Origin: Pacificibacter marinus
Lineage (GTDB): Bacteria; Pseudomonadota; Alphaproteobacteria; Rhodobacterales; Rhodobacteraceae
Direction: 5' to 3'
Length of the DNA: 58,753 nt
Assembly (NCBI RefSeq): GCF_018860665.1
Contig: NZ_JAHKPK010000056.1
Span: 1-58,753 of the forward strand
Positions 51,258-58,753 of the stretch are shown in pieces (the stretch's first letter is position 1; the number at the start of each line of letters is the position of its first letter). The notes beneath the pieces were generated by a model. That model saw only the letters and a program-made list of their open reading frames with translations. It ran no database searches and was not told where the DNA came from. The position numbers were made by a program, and so were the translations under genes.

Positions 51258-52220
51258 GTGAGTATTTCCTACATAAAGAAAATAATATCGGCTGGTACAT
51301 TTGCCGCACTGGCGACATCTGCAAGCGCAGAAGACGTTACAATCGGTTATTCCGTATTCTGGGGAACAAACCCCTTTCTCGTTACGATGGTAAACGGTGC
51401 CGAAGCCGCTGCCGCAGAATGGGCCGACAAGGGCTATGATATTGATGTTGTCGTGACAAACGGTGGCGACGACGACAAATCCAGGCAGGTCAACGATCTT
51501 GAAGATTTGTTCGCTCAAGGGGTCGATGGACTCCTGATCTTCCCCGGAGACAGTGTTATGGTCGGTGAGCCGATCTCCAATTTGTACAATGCCTCAAATC
51601 TTCCGGTGGTCGTCACTGACATCGGCATTCGAAAAGGCGAAATTACGTCTCTGGTGATTACCGACAACTTGGCCGGTGGTATGCTGGCAGCAGAAGAAAT
51701 GGCACGTATCGTCCCCGCTGGATCCAAGGTGATTACATTGGATTATGCCCCAACCAACGACAACGCCCAGTTGCGCCAGCAGGGGTTCGAGGAACGTGCA
51801 GCCGAGCTTGGCTTGATCGTTCTTGAAGAGGCCGCAATGCCGCCCGCAATGACGTTGGACAATGGCCGCAACGTCATGGAAGATTTGCTGGTGTCAGAGC
51901 CGGATATTGCGGGCGTGTTTTCGTTTAATCAGGTTGTTTTGCAGGGTGCGTATGCCGCGCTTGAGGGTGCTGATCGCGTCGGCGAAGTCAAACTTGTTGG
52001 GTTCGATCTAGACCCGGTATCTTGGCAGATGGTCCGTGACGGCAAGATCGACGCGCTGGTCGTTCAGGACCCATATGCAATGGGGTTCACGGGTCTCAAT
52101 CAGGTGATGGCTGCGATTACGGGTGCTGAAACGCAAGAGTTTATCGGTCTTGATACCAAGCTGTTGGTCGCGGCAAACGCCGTTGATTTCGCGAATGATC
52201 CACAAGTGACAGGCGAATGA
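51258..52220 (+). CDS. Periplasmic sugar-binding protein of the fucose-type ABC importer
   Basis: 320 residues, GTG start with strong ribosome site GGAGGAG. Signal peptide residues 1-24 (ASA before EDV). Peripla_BP_4 fold: GYSVFWGTNPFLVTMVNGAE, DKSRQVNDLEDLFAQGVDGL, PVVVTDIGIRKGE and VKLVGFDLDPVSWQMVRDGK. It binds a monosaccharide for the importer encoded next, overlapping the ATPase gene by 4 bases. Confidence 0.9.
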   Translation: MSISYIKKIISAGTFAALATSASAEDVTIGYSVFWGTNPFLVTMVNGAEAAAAEWADKGYDIDVVVTNGGDDDKSRQVNDLEDLFAQGVDGLLIFPGDSVMVGEPISNLYNASNLPVVVTDIGIRKGEITSLVITDNLAGGMLAAEEMARIVPAGSKVITLDYAPTNDNAQLRQQGFEERAAELGLIVLEEAAMPPAMTLDNGRNVMEDLLVSEPDIAGVFSFNQVVLQGAYAALEGADRVGEVKLVGFDLDPVSWQMVRDGKIDALVVQDPYAMGFTGLNQVMAAITGAETQEFIGLDTKLLVAANAVDFANDPQVTGE

Positions 52221-53830
52221 ACGTCGCCGCCATCAAAAACGGGAAGGGGGGCGTTATGCCCCCCGCCCAAACCGACACCGTGTCAGGCATGCTTAGTGCC
52301 AGTGGCATAAGCAAGGCGTTCGGAGCTACCCAGGCCTTGGATGATGTGTCGATCCGGCTTGAACCTGGTGAAATCCATGGTTTGATCGGTGAAAACGGCG
52401 CGGGCAAATCCACGCTGGTCAAGACACTGTGCGGTGTCCATCGCCCTGACGCCGGAACAATTGAGGTGGGCGGGGAGTCCATCACAGGTTGGTCGCCTGA
52501 AATCGCAATCGCATCAGGCCTCATTACAGTGCATCAGGACGTCAATCTGATTGAGACCATGACCGTCACAGAAAACATCTTTCTGAATGCCGAAATTAAA
52601 CGCGGACCCTTTCTTGACCGTCAAGCTATGGCAGCCGAAGCCCAGCAACTGCTGGACACACTTATGCTCGAGATATCGCCAGAGGCGGTCTTGGGCAGCC
52701 TGCCCACTGATCTGCGAAAAATGGTTCAACTCGCCCGCGCGATGCGCCAGAAGCCGCGCGTCCTTTTGCTCGACGAGCCAACATCATCTCTGACCGCTGA
52801 TGAGGTCGACATTCTGATTTCGCAGGTGAAGAGTATCGCCGCAACTGGTGTGAGTGTTCTGTATATTTCGCACTATTTGAACGAGGTGTTCGAGCATACT
52901 CAGAGCCTCACTATTCTGCGTGACGGAAAAACGGCGTGGCAAGGAGCGACATCCGACATAACGTTGCCGGAAGCGATCCGCACCATGATCGGTGGAACCT
53001 TGCGCACCTCCCAGAAAATTGACGCTTCGACCAAACAGCTTGGTGAACCAGTACTTAAACTGCGGAATCTTACGCTTGGCCACCGATTGAGCGACATCAG
53101 TTTTGATGTCCGGCCAGGTGAAATTCTGGGTATCGGCGGATTGATCGGGGCGGGGTTGGGTGATCTCGCGCGGACAATTTTTGCTGATCCCGATTATCGA
53201 GCGACCTCTGGTGACATCATGATGGATGGTGAAAGAGTTGACTGGACCAGCCCAGCCGATGCAATGGGTGCCGGTATCGGACTGGTGACAAATGATCGCC
53301 ATCGATCAGGTGCAATTGTGGATTTTTCGATTGCTGACAATATCGGGCTGCCGTCACTCAGCAGGTTTTCAAACAAATTTGGCGTGCTGAAAACCACTGC
53401 GCTGAAAGCAGAAGTCGACGACCAGATGCAGCAACTATCCGTCAAGGCAGCTGGACCGCTGGCAGCCTTGTCGACGTTGTCAGGAGGCAACCAGCAGAAA
53501 GTTATGTTGGCGAAATGGTTCATGACCAATCCCCGCGTCCTTATCCTTGATGAACCGACGATTGGCGTCGATATCGGTGCCAAACAATCCATCAAGGATT
53601 TGATCCTTCAAAAGGCCGCCGAAGGCTGCGCCGTGGTTATTCTGTCGAGCGAGATGGATGAAATCGTTGAAGTTGCAGACCGCGCATTGATCTTGTTTCG
53701 AGGTCGGATCGTCGCTCGTCTGGATGAGCCCGGGTTTACGCAAGAAGACCTTACGAATGCGGCAAACGCGTCGTTCAATCCCAAAATCAGCACGCAAACA
53801 ACTGAGAAGTCAGTGGAGACAATATCATGA
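52217..53830 (+). CDS. Sugar-type ABC importer ATPase, tandem (RbsA-like)
   Basis: 537 residues. Domain 1: Walker A GENGAGKST (from residue 58), signature-like LPTDLRKMVQLARAM, Walker B VLLLDEPTSSL. Domain 2: GGLIGAGLGDLA in the Walker A position (degenerate), LSGGNQQKVMLAKWF, LILDEPTIGVDIG. The ATG at 52217 overlaps the upstream stop; an ATG at 52256 with AAGGGGGG before it is a possible alternative start. Confidence 0.92.
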   Translation: MNVAAIKNGKGGVMPPAQTDTVSGMLSASGISKAFGATQALDDVSIRLEPGEIHGLIGENGAGKSTLVKTLCGVHRPDAGTIEVGGESITGWSPEIAIASGLITVHQDVNLIETMTVTENIFLNAEIKRGPFLDRQAMAAEAQQLLDTLMLEISPEAVLGSLPTDLRKMVQLARAMRQKPRVLLLDEPTSSLTADEVDILISQVKSIAATGVSVLYISHYLNEVFEHTQSLTILRDGKTAWQGATSDITLPEAIRTMIGGTLRTSQKIDASTKQLGEPVLKLRNLTLGHRLSDISFDVRPGEILGIGGLIGAGLGDLARTIFADPDYRATSGDIMMDGERVDWTSPADAMGAGIGLVTNDRHRSGAIVDFSIADNIGLPSLSRFSNKFGVLKTTALKAEVDDQMQQLSVKAAGPLAALSTLSGGNQQKVMLAKWFMTNPRVLILDEPTIGVDIGAKQSIKDLILQKAAEGCAVVILSSEMDEIVEVADRALILFRGRIVARLDEPGFTQEDLTNAANASFNPKISTQTTEKSVETIS

Positions 53831-54861
53831 ATTCCGTTATCGCCTTTGGTCGCCGCAATCTGAATATAATCCAATTGGTATTGGTCGTGCTGATCCTGTC
53901 AGCAACGATCTACAGCATGAACCCGCGCTTTTTGTCGCCGGTGAACCTTTCAAACCTTTTGGGGCAGATGGTTACACTTCTGATCGTCTCCCTGGGCATG
54001 ACAATCGTGATCATTAATGGGGAGTTTGATATATCCGTTGGCTCCATGGTTGGTTTAACGGGGGCCGTTATGGGATGGTTCATGGTCGCAATGCCAGCTG
54101 CATACACCACGCCGTTCTGGGAGGCGCATCCCGTTTTGTTAATGGTCTTGGGCATCAGTGCAGCCTTGCTTGTTGGGCCAATGTTAGCCGTGCTGAGTGG
54201 GCTGCTGGTGACACAATTCCTGATCCCCAGTTTCATCGTCACATTAGGAATGTTGATGATCGCGCGGTCGCTGACGCTGGTTGTGACCGGCGGGCAGCCA
54301 ATCGCTGGAATCCCCGAGAGCCTCAAGGCGTTCGGCGTTTCGCGACCAATCGAAATTCCACTGCCTATTGCGGATGTCGGGCTTCGGCTGCCTTCCATAT
54401 TTCTCGTAGCGGTTCTCGTCTATGTCATAGGTTGGTTCGTAATGAATCGCATGGCGTTTGGTCGCAAAGTCTATTCGGTCGGCGCGAACCCAACTGTGGC
54501 GCGATTGGCGGGAATCAACACCACCAAAGTTAAACTACAGTGCTTTGCGATCGTGGGTTTTTGTGCGTCGATTGCTGGCGTCTTGAACGTCATGCGGATT
54601 GGCGCGGTCTCGCCGAATTCGGGCCAAGGCTTGGAATTTGAAGTCATCGCCGCAGTCGTGATCGGTGGAACGTCACTGAGCGGCGGGCGTGGCACCGTAC
54701 TTGGAACCGTGCTGGGTGTGATTATCATCGTTTTGATCCGCAACTTTTTGAACCTCGCGCGGATCGATATTTTTTGGCAAGATTTTGCAACGGGGGCGAT
54801 CATTATGACCGCCGTAATCCTTAATGCGCTGCAACGCCGTGTGTCGGGGGCGCCGGCATGA
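53827..54861 (+). CDS. Sugar-type ABC importer permease (RbsC-like)
   Basis: 344 residues with about ten membrane spans. The motif INGEFDISVGSMVGLTGAVM lies near residue 60 and the EAA-like loop SVGANPTVARLAGINTTKVK near residue 218. GGTSLSGGRGTVLGTVLG is the conserved C-terminal segment. It overlaps both neighbours by 4 bases. Confidence 0.92.
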   Translation: MNSVIAFGRRNLNIIQLVLVVLILSATIYSMNPRFLSPVNLSNLLGQMVTLLIVSLGMTIVIINGEFDISVGSMVGLTGAVMGWFMVAMPAAYTTPFWEAHPVLLMVLGISAALLVGPMLAVLSGLLVTQFLIPSFIVTLGMLMIARSLTLVVTGGQPIAGIPESLKAFGVSRPIEIPLPIADVGLRLPSIFLVAVLVYVIGWFVMNRMAFGRKVYSVGANPTVARLAGINTTKVKLQCFAIVGFCASIAGVLNVMRIGAVSPNSGQGLEFEVIAAVVIGGTSLSGGRGTVLGTVLGVIIIVLIRNFLNLARIDIFWQDFATGAIIMTAVILNALQRRVSGAPA

Positions 54862-55916
54862 AGATGAAAAGCACTTCAAAACGCAGGTTAGGTCATACTG
54901 ATTTGCATCTTTCGGCGCTGGGTCTTGGCACAGCCGGCCTTGGTGAGTTGTTTGAGCCCGTCGATGAAAATACAGCCCAAGCAACGTTGCAAACGGCATG
55001 GAAGCAGGGGTGTCGATACTTTGATACTTCGCCGTTCTACGGTCACGGGCAGGCCGAAATTCGGACAGGTCGGGGTCTTTATCGCAAGGATCGGGATGAT
55101 CTTGTCGTCTCATCCAAAGTCGGCCGGTTGTTTCGTCGCCCCAAACACCCCGATAGCTTTGTTCCGGATCAATGGATTGGTGGTTTGCCGTTCGAGATCA
55201 AGTTTGATTACTCCTACGACGGCATTATGCGGTCTGTTGAGGACAGTTATTTACGCCTTGGCATGAACCGCATCGACGTGTTGCTTATTCACGATCTGGA
55301 CACGTGGTTTCACCCGGATTCTGATACGCTTGAACAGCACCGAAAATCTCTTTTGAACAGCGGTTGGAAAGCACTGGAAGAGTTGAAATCGTCTGGTGTC
55401 GTCGGTGCCATCGGCGCTGGTCTGAACGACCGAGAGACTTTTGGATGGTATCTGGATCATTGCGACGTCGACTGCTTCTTACTGGCTTTACGGTATTCCT
55501 TGTTGGACCATGACGTTCTGGATGAAGAATTCAAACGTTGTGAATCAGCAGGGATAGGCATTGTCGTCGGTGGCGCCTTTAGCTCCGGAATCTTGGCTAC
55601 GGGTGCCATCGAAGACGCCAAATATAACTACGAAAAAGCCCCGGATGATATTCTTGCCAAAGTCCGCAGGATTGAGGCCGTTTGCTGTCGGTACGATACG
55701 CCACTTGCGGCAGCAGCCCTGCAATTTTCAGCATCTCATCCTTTAGTTGCCAGCGTCGTAGTCGGTGCCTTGAGCCCTGCCCACGTCGATACAAACATTT
55801 CCGCGTTCGAGACCGAAATACCAGCCGACCTTTGGGCGGAACTTAAATCAGAGGGACTTTTGCCACGTCATGCGCCGGTTCCTGACCAACATCATATCAG
55901 TAAGGAAATTTTATGA
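54858..55916 (+). CDS. Aldo/keto reductase, probable L-fucose (aldose) 1-dehydrogenase
   Basis: 352 residues. The catalytic tetrad is visible: Asp and Tyr in [14 protein letters not shown], Lys in VVSSKVGRL, His in [10 protein letters not shown]. The fold opens [20 protein letters not shown]. It belongs to the D-threo-aldose/L-fucose dehydrogenase group, which oxidises the sugar to its lactone with NAD(P). Its operon position between importer and dehydratase is the usual one for the first step of non-phosphorylating L-fucose breakdown. Confidence 0.87.
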   Translation: MKMKSTSKRRLGHTDLHLSALGLGTAGLGELFEPVDENTAQATLQTAWKQGCRYFDTSPFYGHGQAEIRTGRGLYRKDRDDLVVSSKVGRLFRRPKHPDSFVPDQWIGGLPFEIKFDYSYDGIMRSVEDSYLRLGMNRIDVLLIHDLDTWFHPDSDTLEQHRKSLLNSGWKALEELKSSGVVGAIGAGLNDRETFGWYLDHCDVDCFLLALRYSLLDHDVLDEEFKRCESAGIGIVVGGAFSSGILATGAIEDAKYNYEKAPDDILAKVRRIEAVCCRYDTPLAAAALQFSASHPLVASVVVGALSPAHVDTNISAFETEIPADLWAELKSEGLLPRHAPVPDQHHISKEIL

Positions 55917-57694
55917 AACTTCGTTCACAGCAGTGGTTCGACAATCCGGAAAATCCGGGCATGACTGCGATGTATCTTGAACGTTATTTGAATTACGGTC
56001 TGACACGCGAAGAACTGCAATCAGGCAAACCGATCATCGGGATCGCCCAAACCGGAAATGATCTGACCCCTTGTAACCGCCACCATGTCGAACTGGCTAA
56101 GCGTGTGCGCGACGGTATTACTGCTTCAGGCGGAATCTGCTTTGAATTTCCCGTTCATCCCATTCAGGAAACCGGAAAACGACCAACCGCAGGTCTGGAC
56201 CGCAACCTTGCTTATCTGGGACTCGTAGAGACCCTTTACGGCTACCCGCTTGACGGCGTGGTGTTAACGATCGGTTGTGACAAAACCACGCCCGCGCTGC
56301 TGATGGCCGCGGCCACTGTTAACATTCCAGCTATCGCGCTATCGGTTGGCCCGATGCTGAACGGGTGGGAAGGCGAACAGCGCATGGGGTCTGGCACCGT
56401 GATCTGGGACGCGCGCAAAGACCTTGCTGTGGGTGAAATTGATGAAGAGCGGTTCATGCAAAAAGTATCGGACGCTGCACCTTCCGTCGGATATTGCAAT
56501 TCGATGGGCACGGCGAGCACCATGAACTGCTTGACCGAAGCTCTCGGAATGCAGATGCCGGGTTCCGGTGCCATTCCTGCCCCATATCGCGAACGGGGCC
56601 AAATGGCGTATCGAACAGGTAAGCGGATCGTGGACATGGTCCACGAAGACCTTAAACCATCCGACATCATGACACGGGGCGCGTTCGAGAACGCGATCGT
56701 TGTCAATTCTGCAATTGGTGGATCGACAAATGCCCCCATCCATCTGAACGCTGTTGCATCCCATATGGGGGTGAAGCTCGACAACGACGATTGGGAGCGT
56801 TTGGGCCACACCGTTCCGTTGATCGTCGACATGCAGCCTTCTGGAAAATATCTAGCTGAAGACTTTCACCGGGCAGGGGGGATTGCAGCGGTTATATCAT
56901 GTCTGCTCAGCAACAACGTTTTGCCAGATCGAACAGCCCTGTGTGCAACCGGGCAGACAATGGAAGATGTCTATGTCGATGTTCCCGTCACAAACACAGA
57001 TGTCATTCGACCGTTCGATACGCCGTTGAAACCGCAGGCTGGTTTTTTGAACCTGACAGGTAACTTGTGGGACAGTGCAATCATGAAGACCTCAGTGATT
57101 TCCGAGGGCTTTCGCGCACGGTATCTGTCAGCTCCAGATGATCCCGAAGCTTTCGAGGGGCGCGCTATCGTTTTCGATGGACCTGAACATTATCACGCGA
57201 CGCTGGATGATCCTGCGCTAGAAATCGATGAAACCTGCATTCTGGTTATGCGTGGGGCTGGGCCAATCGGGTATCCGGGTGGTGCCGAAGTCGTCAACAT
57301 GCAACCCCCCGCTACATTGATTGCGCAGGGTATCACCGAACTACCGTGTATTGGCGATGGTCGCCAATCGGGTACGTCGGGGTCTCCTTCAATTCTAAAT
57401 GTGGCTCCGGAAGCAGCAGCGATGGGCGGTTTGGCGATTTTGCAGACCAACGACATCCTACGTGTCGACCTGGCCAAACGGCGTGTCGATGTCTTGATAA
57501 GTGACGAAATCCTTGACCAGCGGCGTTCGGAATTAAGGGAAACTGGTAACTTCCCCTATCCAGCAGACCAAACTCCATGGCAGCAAATTCAACGCGGATT
57601 GATCAATCAGTTCGACAAGGGCGCCGTTCTATCACACGCCCCTGACTTTCAGCGGATTGCGCAGACAAAAGGCATTCCGCGCGACAACCATTAA
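55913..57694 (+). CDS. IlvD/Edd-family sugar acid dehydratase (L-fuconate/L-arabonate type)
   Basis: 593 residues. Cluster-ligand Cys positions are in [33 protein letters not shown] and [35 protein letters not shown] holds the active-site Ser of the family. These Fe-S enzymes dehydrate aldonates to 2-keto-3-deoxy acids. In this operon L-fuconate (or a stereochemically related aldonate) is the expected substrate. It overlaps the aldo/keto reductase gene by 4 bases. Confidence 0.9.
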   Translation: MKLRSQQWFDNPENPGMTAMYLERYLNYGLTREELQSGKPIIGIAQTGNDLTPCNRHHVELAKRVRDGITASGGICFEFPVHPIQETGKRPTAGLDRNLAYLGLVETLYGYPLDGVVLTIGCDKTTPALLMAAATVNIPAIALSVGPMLNGWEGEQRMGSGTVIWDARKDLAVGEIDEERFMQKVSDAAPSVGYCNSMGTASTMNCLTEALGMQMPGSGAIPAPYRERGQMAYRTGKRIVDMVHEDLKPSDIMTRGAFENAIVVNSAIGGSTNAPIHLNAVASHMGVKLDNDDWERLGHTVPLIVDMQPSGKYLAEDFHRAGGIAAVISCLLSNNVLPDRTALCATGQTMEDVYVDVPVTNTDVIRPFDTPLKPQAGFLNLTGNLWDSAIMKTSVISEGFRARYLSAPDDPEAFEGRAIVFDGPEHYHATLDDPALEIDETCILVMRGAGPIGYPGGAEVVNMQPPATLIAQGITELPCIGDGRQSGTSGSPSILNVAPEAAAMGGLAILQTNDILRVDLAKRRVDVLISDEILDQRRSELRETGNFPYPADQTPWQQIQRGLINQFDKGAVLSHAPDFQRIAQTKGIPRDNH

Positions 57695-57716
57695 CATCTG
57701 CAAAGGAAACTAGAAT

Positions 57717-58559
57717 ATGAAATATTTGCGTTACGGCGATATTGGTCACGAAAAACCTGCAATGATTGATCCTGAAGGCGCGATGAGATGCCTTGTCGAG
57801 CACTGCGACGATCTGGTCGGTGACACACTTGCGAACCTAGATACGCTTGCCGATGTCGATTGGAAGACCCTGCCACTGGTCGATCCGGATTCTCGGGTTG
57901 GTGCCTGCGTCTCTGGTGTCGGTAAATTTATCTGTATCGGATTGAACTATGCAGACCATGCAGCTGAAAGCGGGATGGCAATCCCGTCCGAGCCGGTCAT
58001 GTTCATGAAGGCGACAAGCGCGATCTGCGGCCCTGACGACGGCATAGTCATTCCGCGTGGGTCCGAGAAAACAGACTGGGAGGTCGAACTGGGTGTCGTG
58101 ATTGGCAAGCCCGCAAAGCATGTGTCCGAGGTAGATGCGTTGAACCACGTTGCAGGATATTGTGTCGTGAACGATCTTTCTGAACGTGCATTTCAGATTG
58201 TCCGCCAAGGGCAGTGGACTAAAGGAAAATCCTGCGATTATTTTGGCCCCATAGGACCTTACCTTGTGACGCCTGATGAAATCCCGGACCCGCAAGCGTT
58301 GTCCATGTGGCTTGACGTCAACGGTGAGCGCGTACAGGACGGATCGACTGCGACGATGGTCTATAGCGTCGCACACCTTATCAGCTATTTGAGCCAATTC
58401 ATGACGCTGCACCCCGGTGACGTCATTTCTACGGGCACACCGCCCGGTGTTGGTATGGGCTTCACTCCGCCCCGTTACCTCAAGGCTGGTGACAGAGTTG
58501 AACTAGGCATCGAAGGGCTTGGTCGACAGTCGCAAATTTGTGTCAATGAAGGCCACTGA
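57717..58559 (+). CDS. FAH-family hydrolase 2, probable 2,4-diketo-3-deoxy-L-fuconate hydrolase
   Basis: 280 residues: VGKFICIGLNYADHAAESGM, AICGPDDGIVIPRGSEKTDW, EVELGVVIG, VNDLSERAFQ, KSCDYFGPIGPYLV and VISTGTPPGVGMGF. It would cleave the diketo acid from the SDR to pyruvate and L-lactate. It is preceded by AAAGGA 10 bases before ATG. It is a paralogue of the FAH protein at 44522. Confidence 0.88.
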   Translation: MKYLRYGDIGHEKPAMIDPEGAMRCLVEHCDDLVGDTLANLDTLADVDWKTLPLVDPDSRVGACVSGVGKFICIGLNYADHAAESGMAIPSEPVMFMKATSAICGPDDGIVIPRGSEKTDWEVELGVVIGKPAKHVSEVDALNHVAGYCVVNDLSERAFQIVRQGQWTKGKSCDYFGPIGPYLVTPDEIPDPQALSMWLDVNGERVQDGSTATMVYSVAHLISYLSQFMTLHPGDVISTGTPPGVGMGFTPPRYLKAGDRVELGIEGLGRQSQICVNEGH

Positions 58560-58560
58560 C

Positions 58561-58674
58561 GTGAAAAAGCGCATCCTAAACGATTTCAATGGTCGCACTG
58601 CTGTCATCACAGGCAGCGGCCAAGGTTTTGGGTATGCAACCGCGCTGCGTATTTTAGAGGGTGGTGCAAGCTAA
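58561..58674 (+). pseudogene. SDR, N-terminal fragment
   Basis: From GTG 58561 the frame gives MKKRILNDFNGRTAVITGSG then QGFGYATALRILEGGAS and a stop, only 37 residues. The cofactor loop TGSGQGFG and the following helix are typical SDR, so a second dehydrogenase of the fucose operon was truncated here. The sequence after 58674 has no SDR similarity in any frame. Confidence 0.8.
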
Positions 58675-58753
58675 TGGGCAGCCGCGCCAGCCTTTAGGTG
58701 TCTTATACAAAGGCAAGTATTTATCAAATCGAGCTCCCGCAACCAATATCTCT
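58675..58753. other. Junction sequence after the truncated SDR (possible mobile-element end)
   Basis: The SDR homology stops abruptly at about 58670 and the remaining 79 bases are unrelated. An insertion or deletion boundary is likely. No inverted repeat or transposase is visible before the window ends. Confidence 0.4.

Noticed and set aside
1-58753. CRISPR arrays, tRNA or rRNA genes, phage or defence modules
   Set aside because: No regularly spaced repeats, cloverleaf sequences or characteristic genes were seen on either strand.

Overview
The window looks like an accessory catabolic region of an alphaproteobacterium, most likely Rhodobacterales (Roseobacter group). The reasons are the family mix (DctP-type TRAP, ribose-type and dipeptide-type ABC importers, FCD-GntR, AraC with a PF14525-like sensor domain), the gene style, the moderate GC content judged by eye, and the many IS remnants. 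No rRNA, tRNA, CRISPR array or replication gene was seen. The organism call is inference.

Layout. 1-2.5 kb is IS-scarred: an IS3 OrfA cut by the window edge, an AEC-family permease, and the tail of a LysR regulator cut by a decayed IS481 element. 2.75-11.6 kb holds an AraC regulator and a tightly overlapping operon: TrpA-like, FGGY kinase, sugar-type ABC importer (binding protein, ATPase, permease), TrpB-like, second TrpA-like. The TrpB-like protein has Tyr where tryptophan synthase beta has its PLP-binding Lys. 11.8-15.5 kb has a second AraC of the same type, an SDR, and a StyA/StyB-type (indole/styrene) two-component monooxygenase. 15.7-16.7 kb holds two IS110 remnants tail to tail. 17.0-22.0 kb has a GntR regulator, a TRAP transporter, a V4R-domain protein and an HpcH-type aldolase. 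22.0-29.4 kb (minus strand) encodes a flavin reductase, LysR, an HsaA/IacA-type monooxygenase, two hotdog thioesterases, RidA, an SDR and a 760-residue 2-aminobenzoyl-CoA monooxygenase/reductase. 30.3-43.7 kb (minus strand) encodes a dipeptide-type ABC importer, two FAD oxidoreductases, an indolepyruvate-oxidoreductase-type enzyme (two subunits), a MarR regulator and an isatin hydrolase. 44.0-46.7 kb has cupin, FAH-family hydrolase, SDR and MarR. An IS6-family element (47.0-47.8 kb) separates this from a LacI-controlled operon for oxidative L-fucose-type sugar breakdown (48.5-58.6 kb), which ends in a truncated SDR.

How it may work together (inference). The parts fit an indole route: indole is oxidised by the StyAB/IndAB-type or IacA-type oxygenase towards isatin; isatin hydrolase gives isatinate, which is 2-aminophenylglyoxylate and hence a 2-oxoacid; the IorAB-like enzyme converts it to 2-aminobenzoyl-CoA without a CoA ligase, and none is present; the 2-aminobenzoyl-CoA monooxygenase/reductase removes aromaticity; RidA, SDR, FAH and thioesterases finish. 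The TrpA/kinase/importer operon could feed this by importing an indolyl-glycerol-like or other aryl-polyol compound, phosphorylating it, and splitting it with TrpA retro-aldol chemistry.

A 17-bp dyad, consensus CTTTARRYYTAAARTAA, recurs upstream of the TrpA/TrpB-like, StyAB, GntR-TRAP, HsaA-type, 2-aminobenzoyl-CoA and isatin hydrolase/cupin units but was not seen in the fucose part. It suggests a common regulon. The fucose operon has its own operator, ATTTTAACGTTAAAAT, in two copies.
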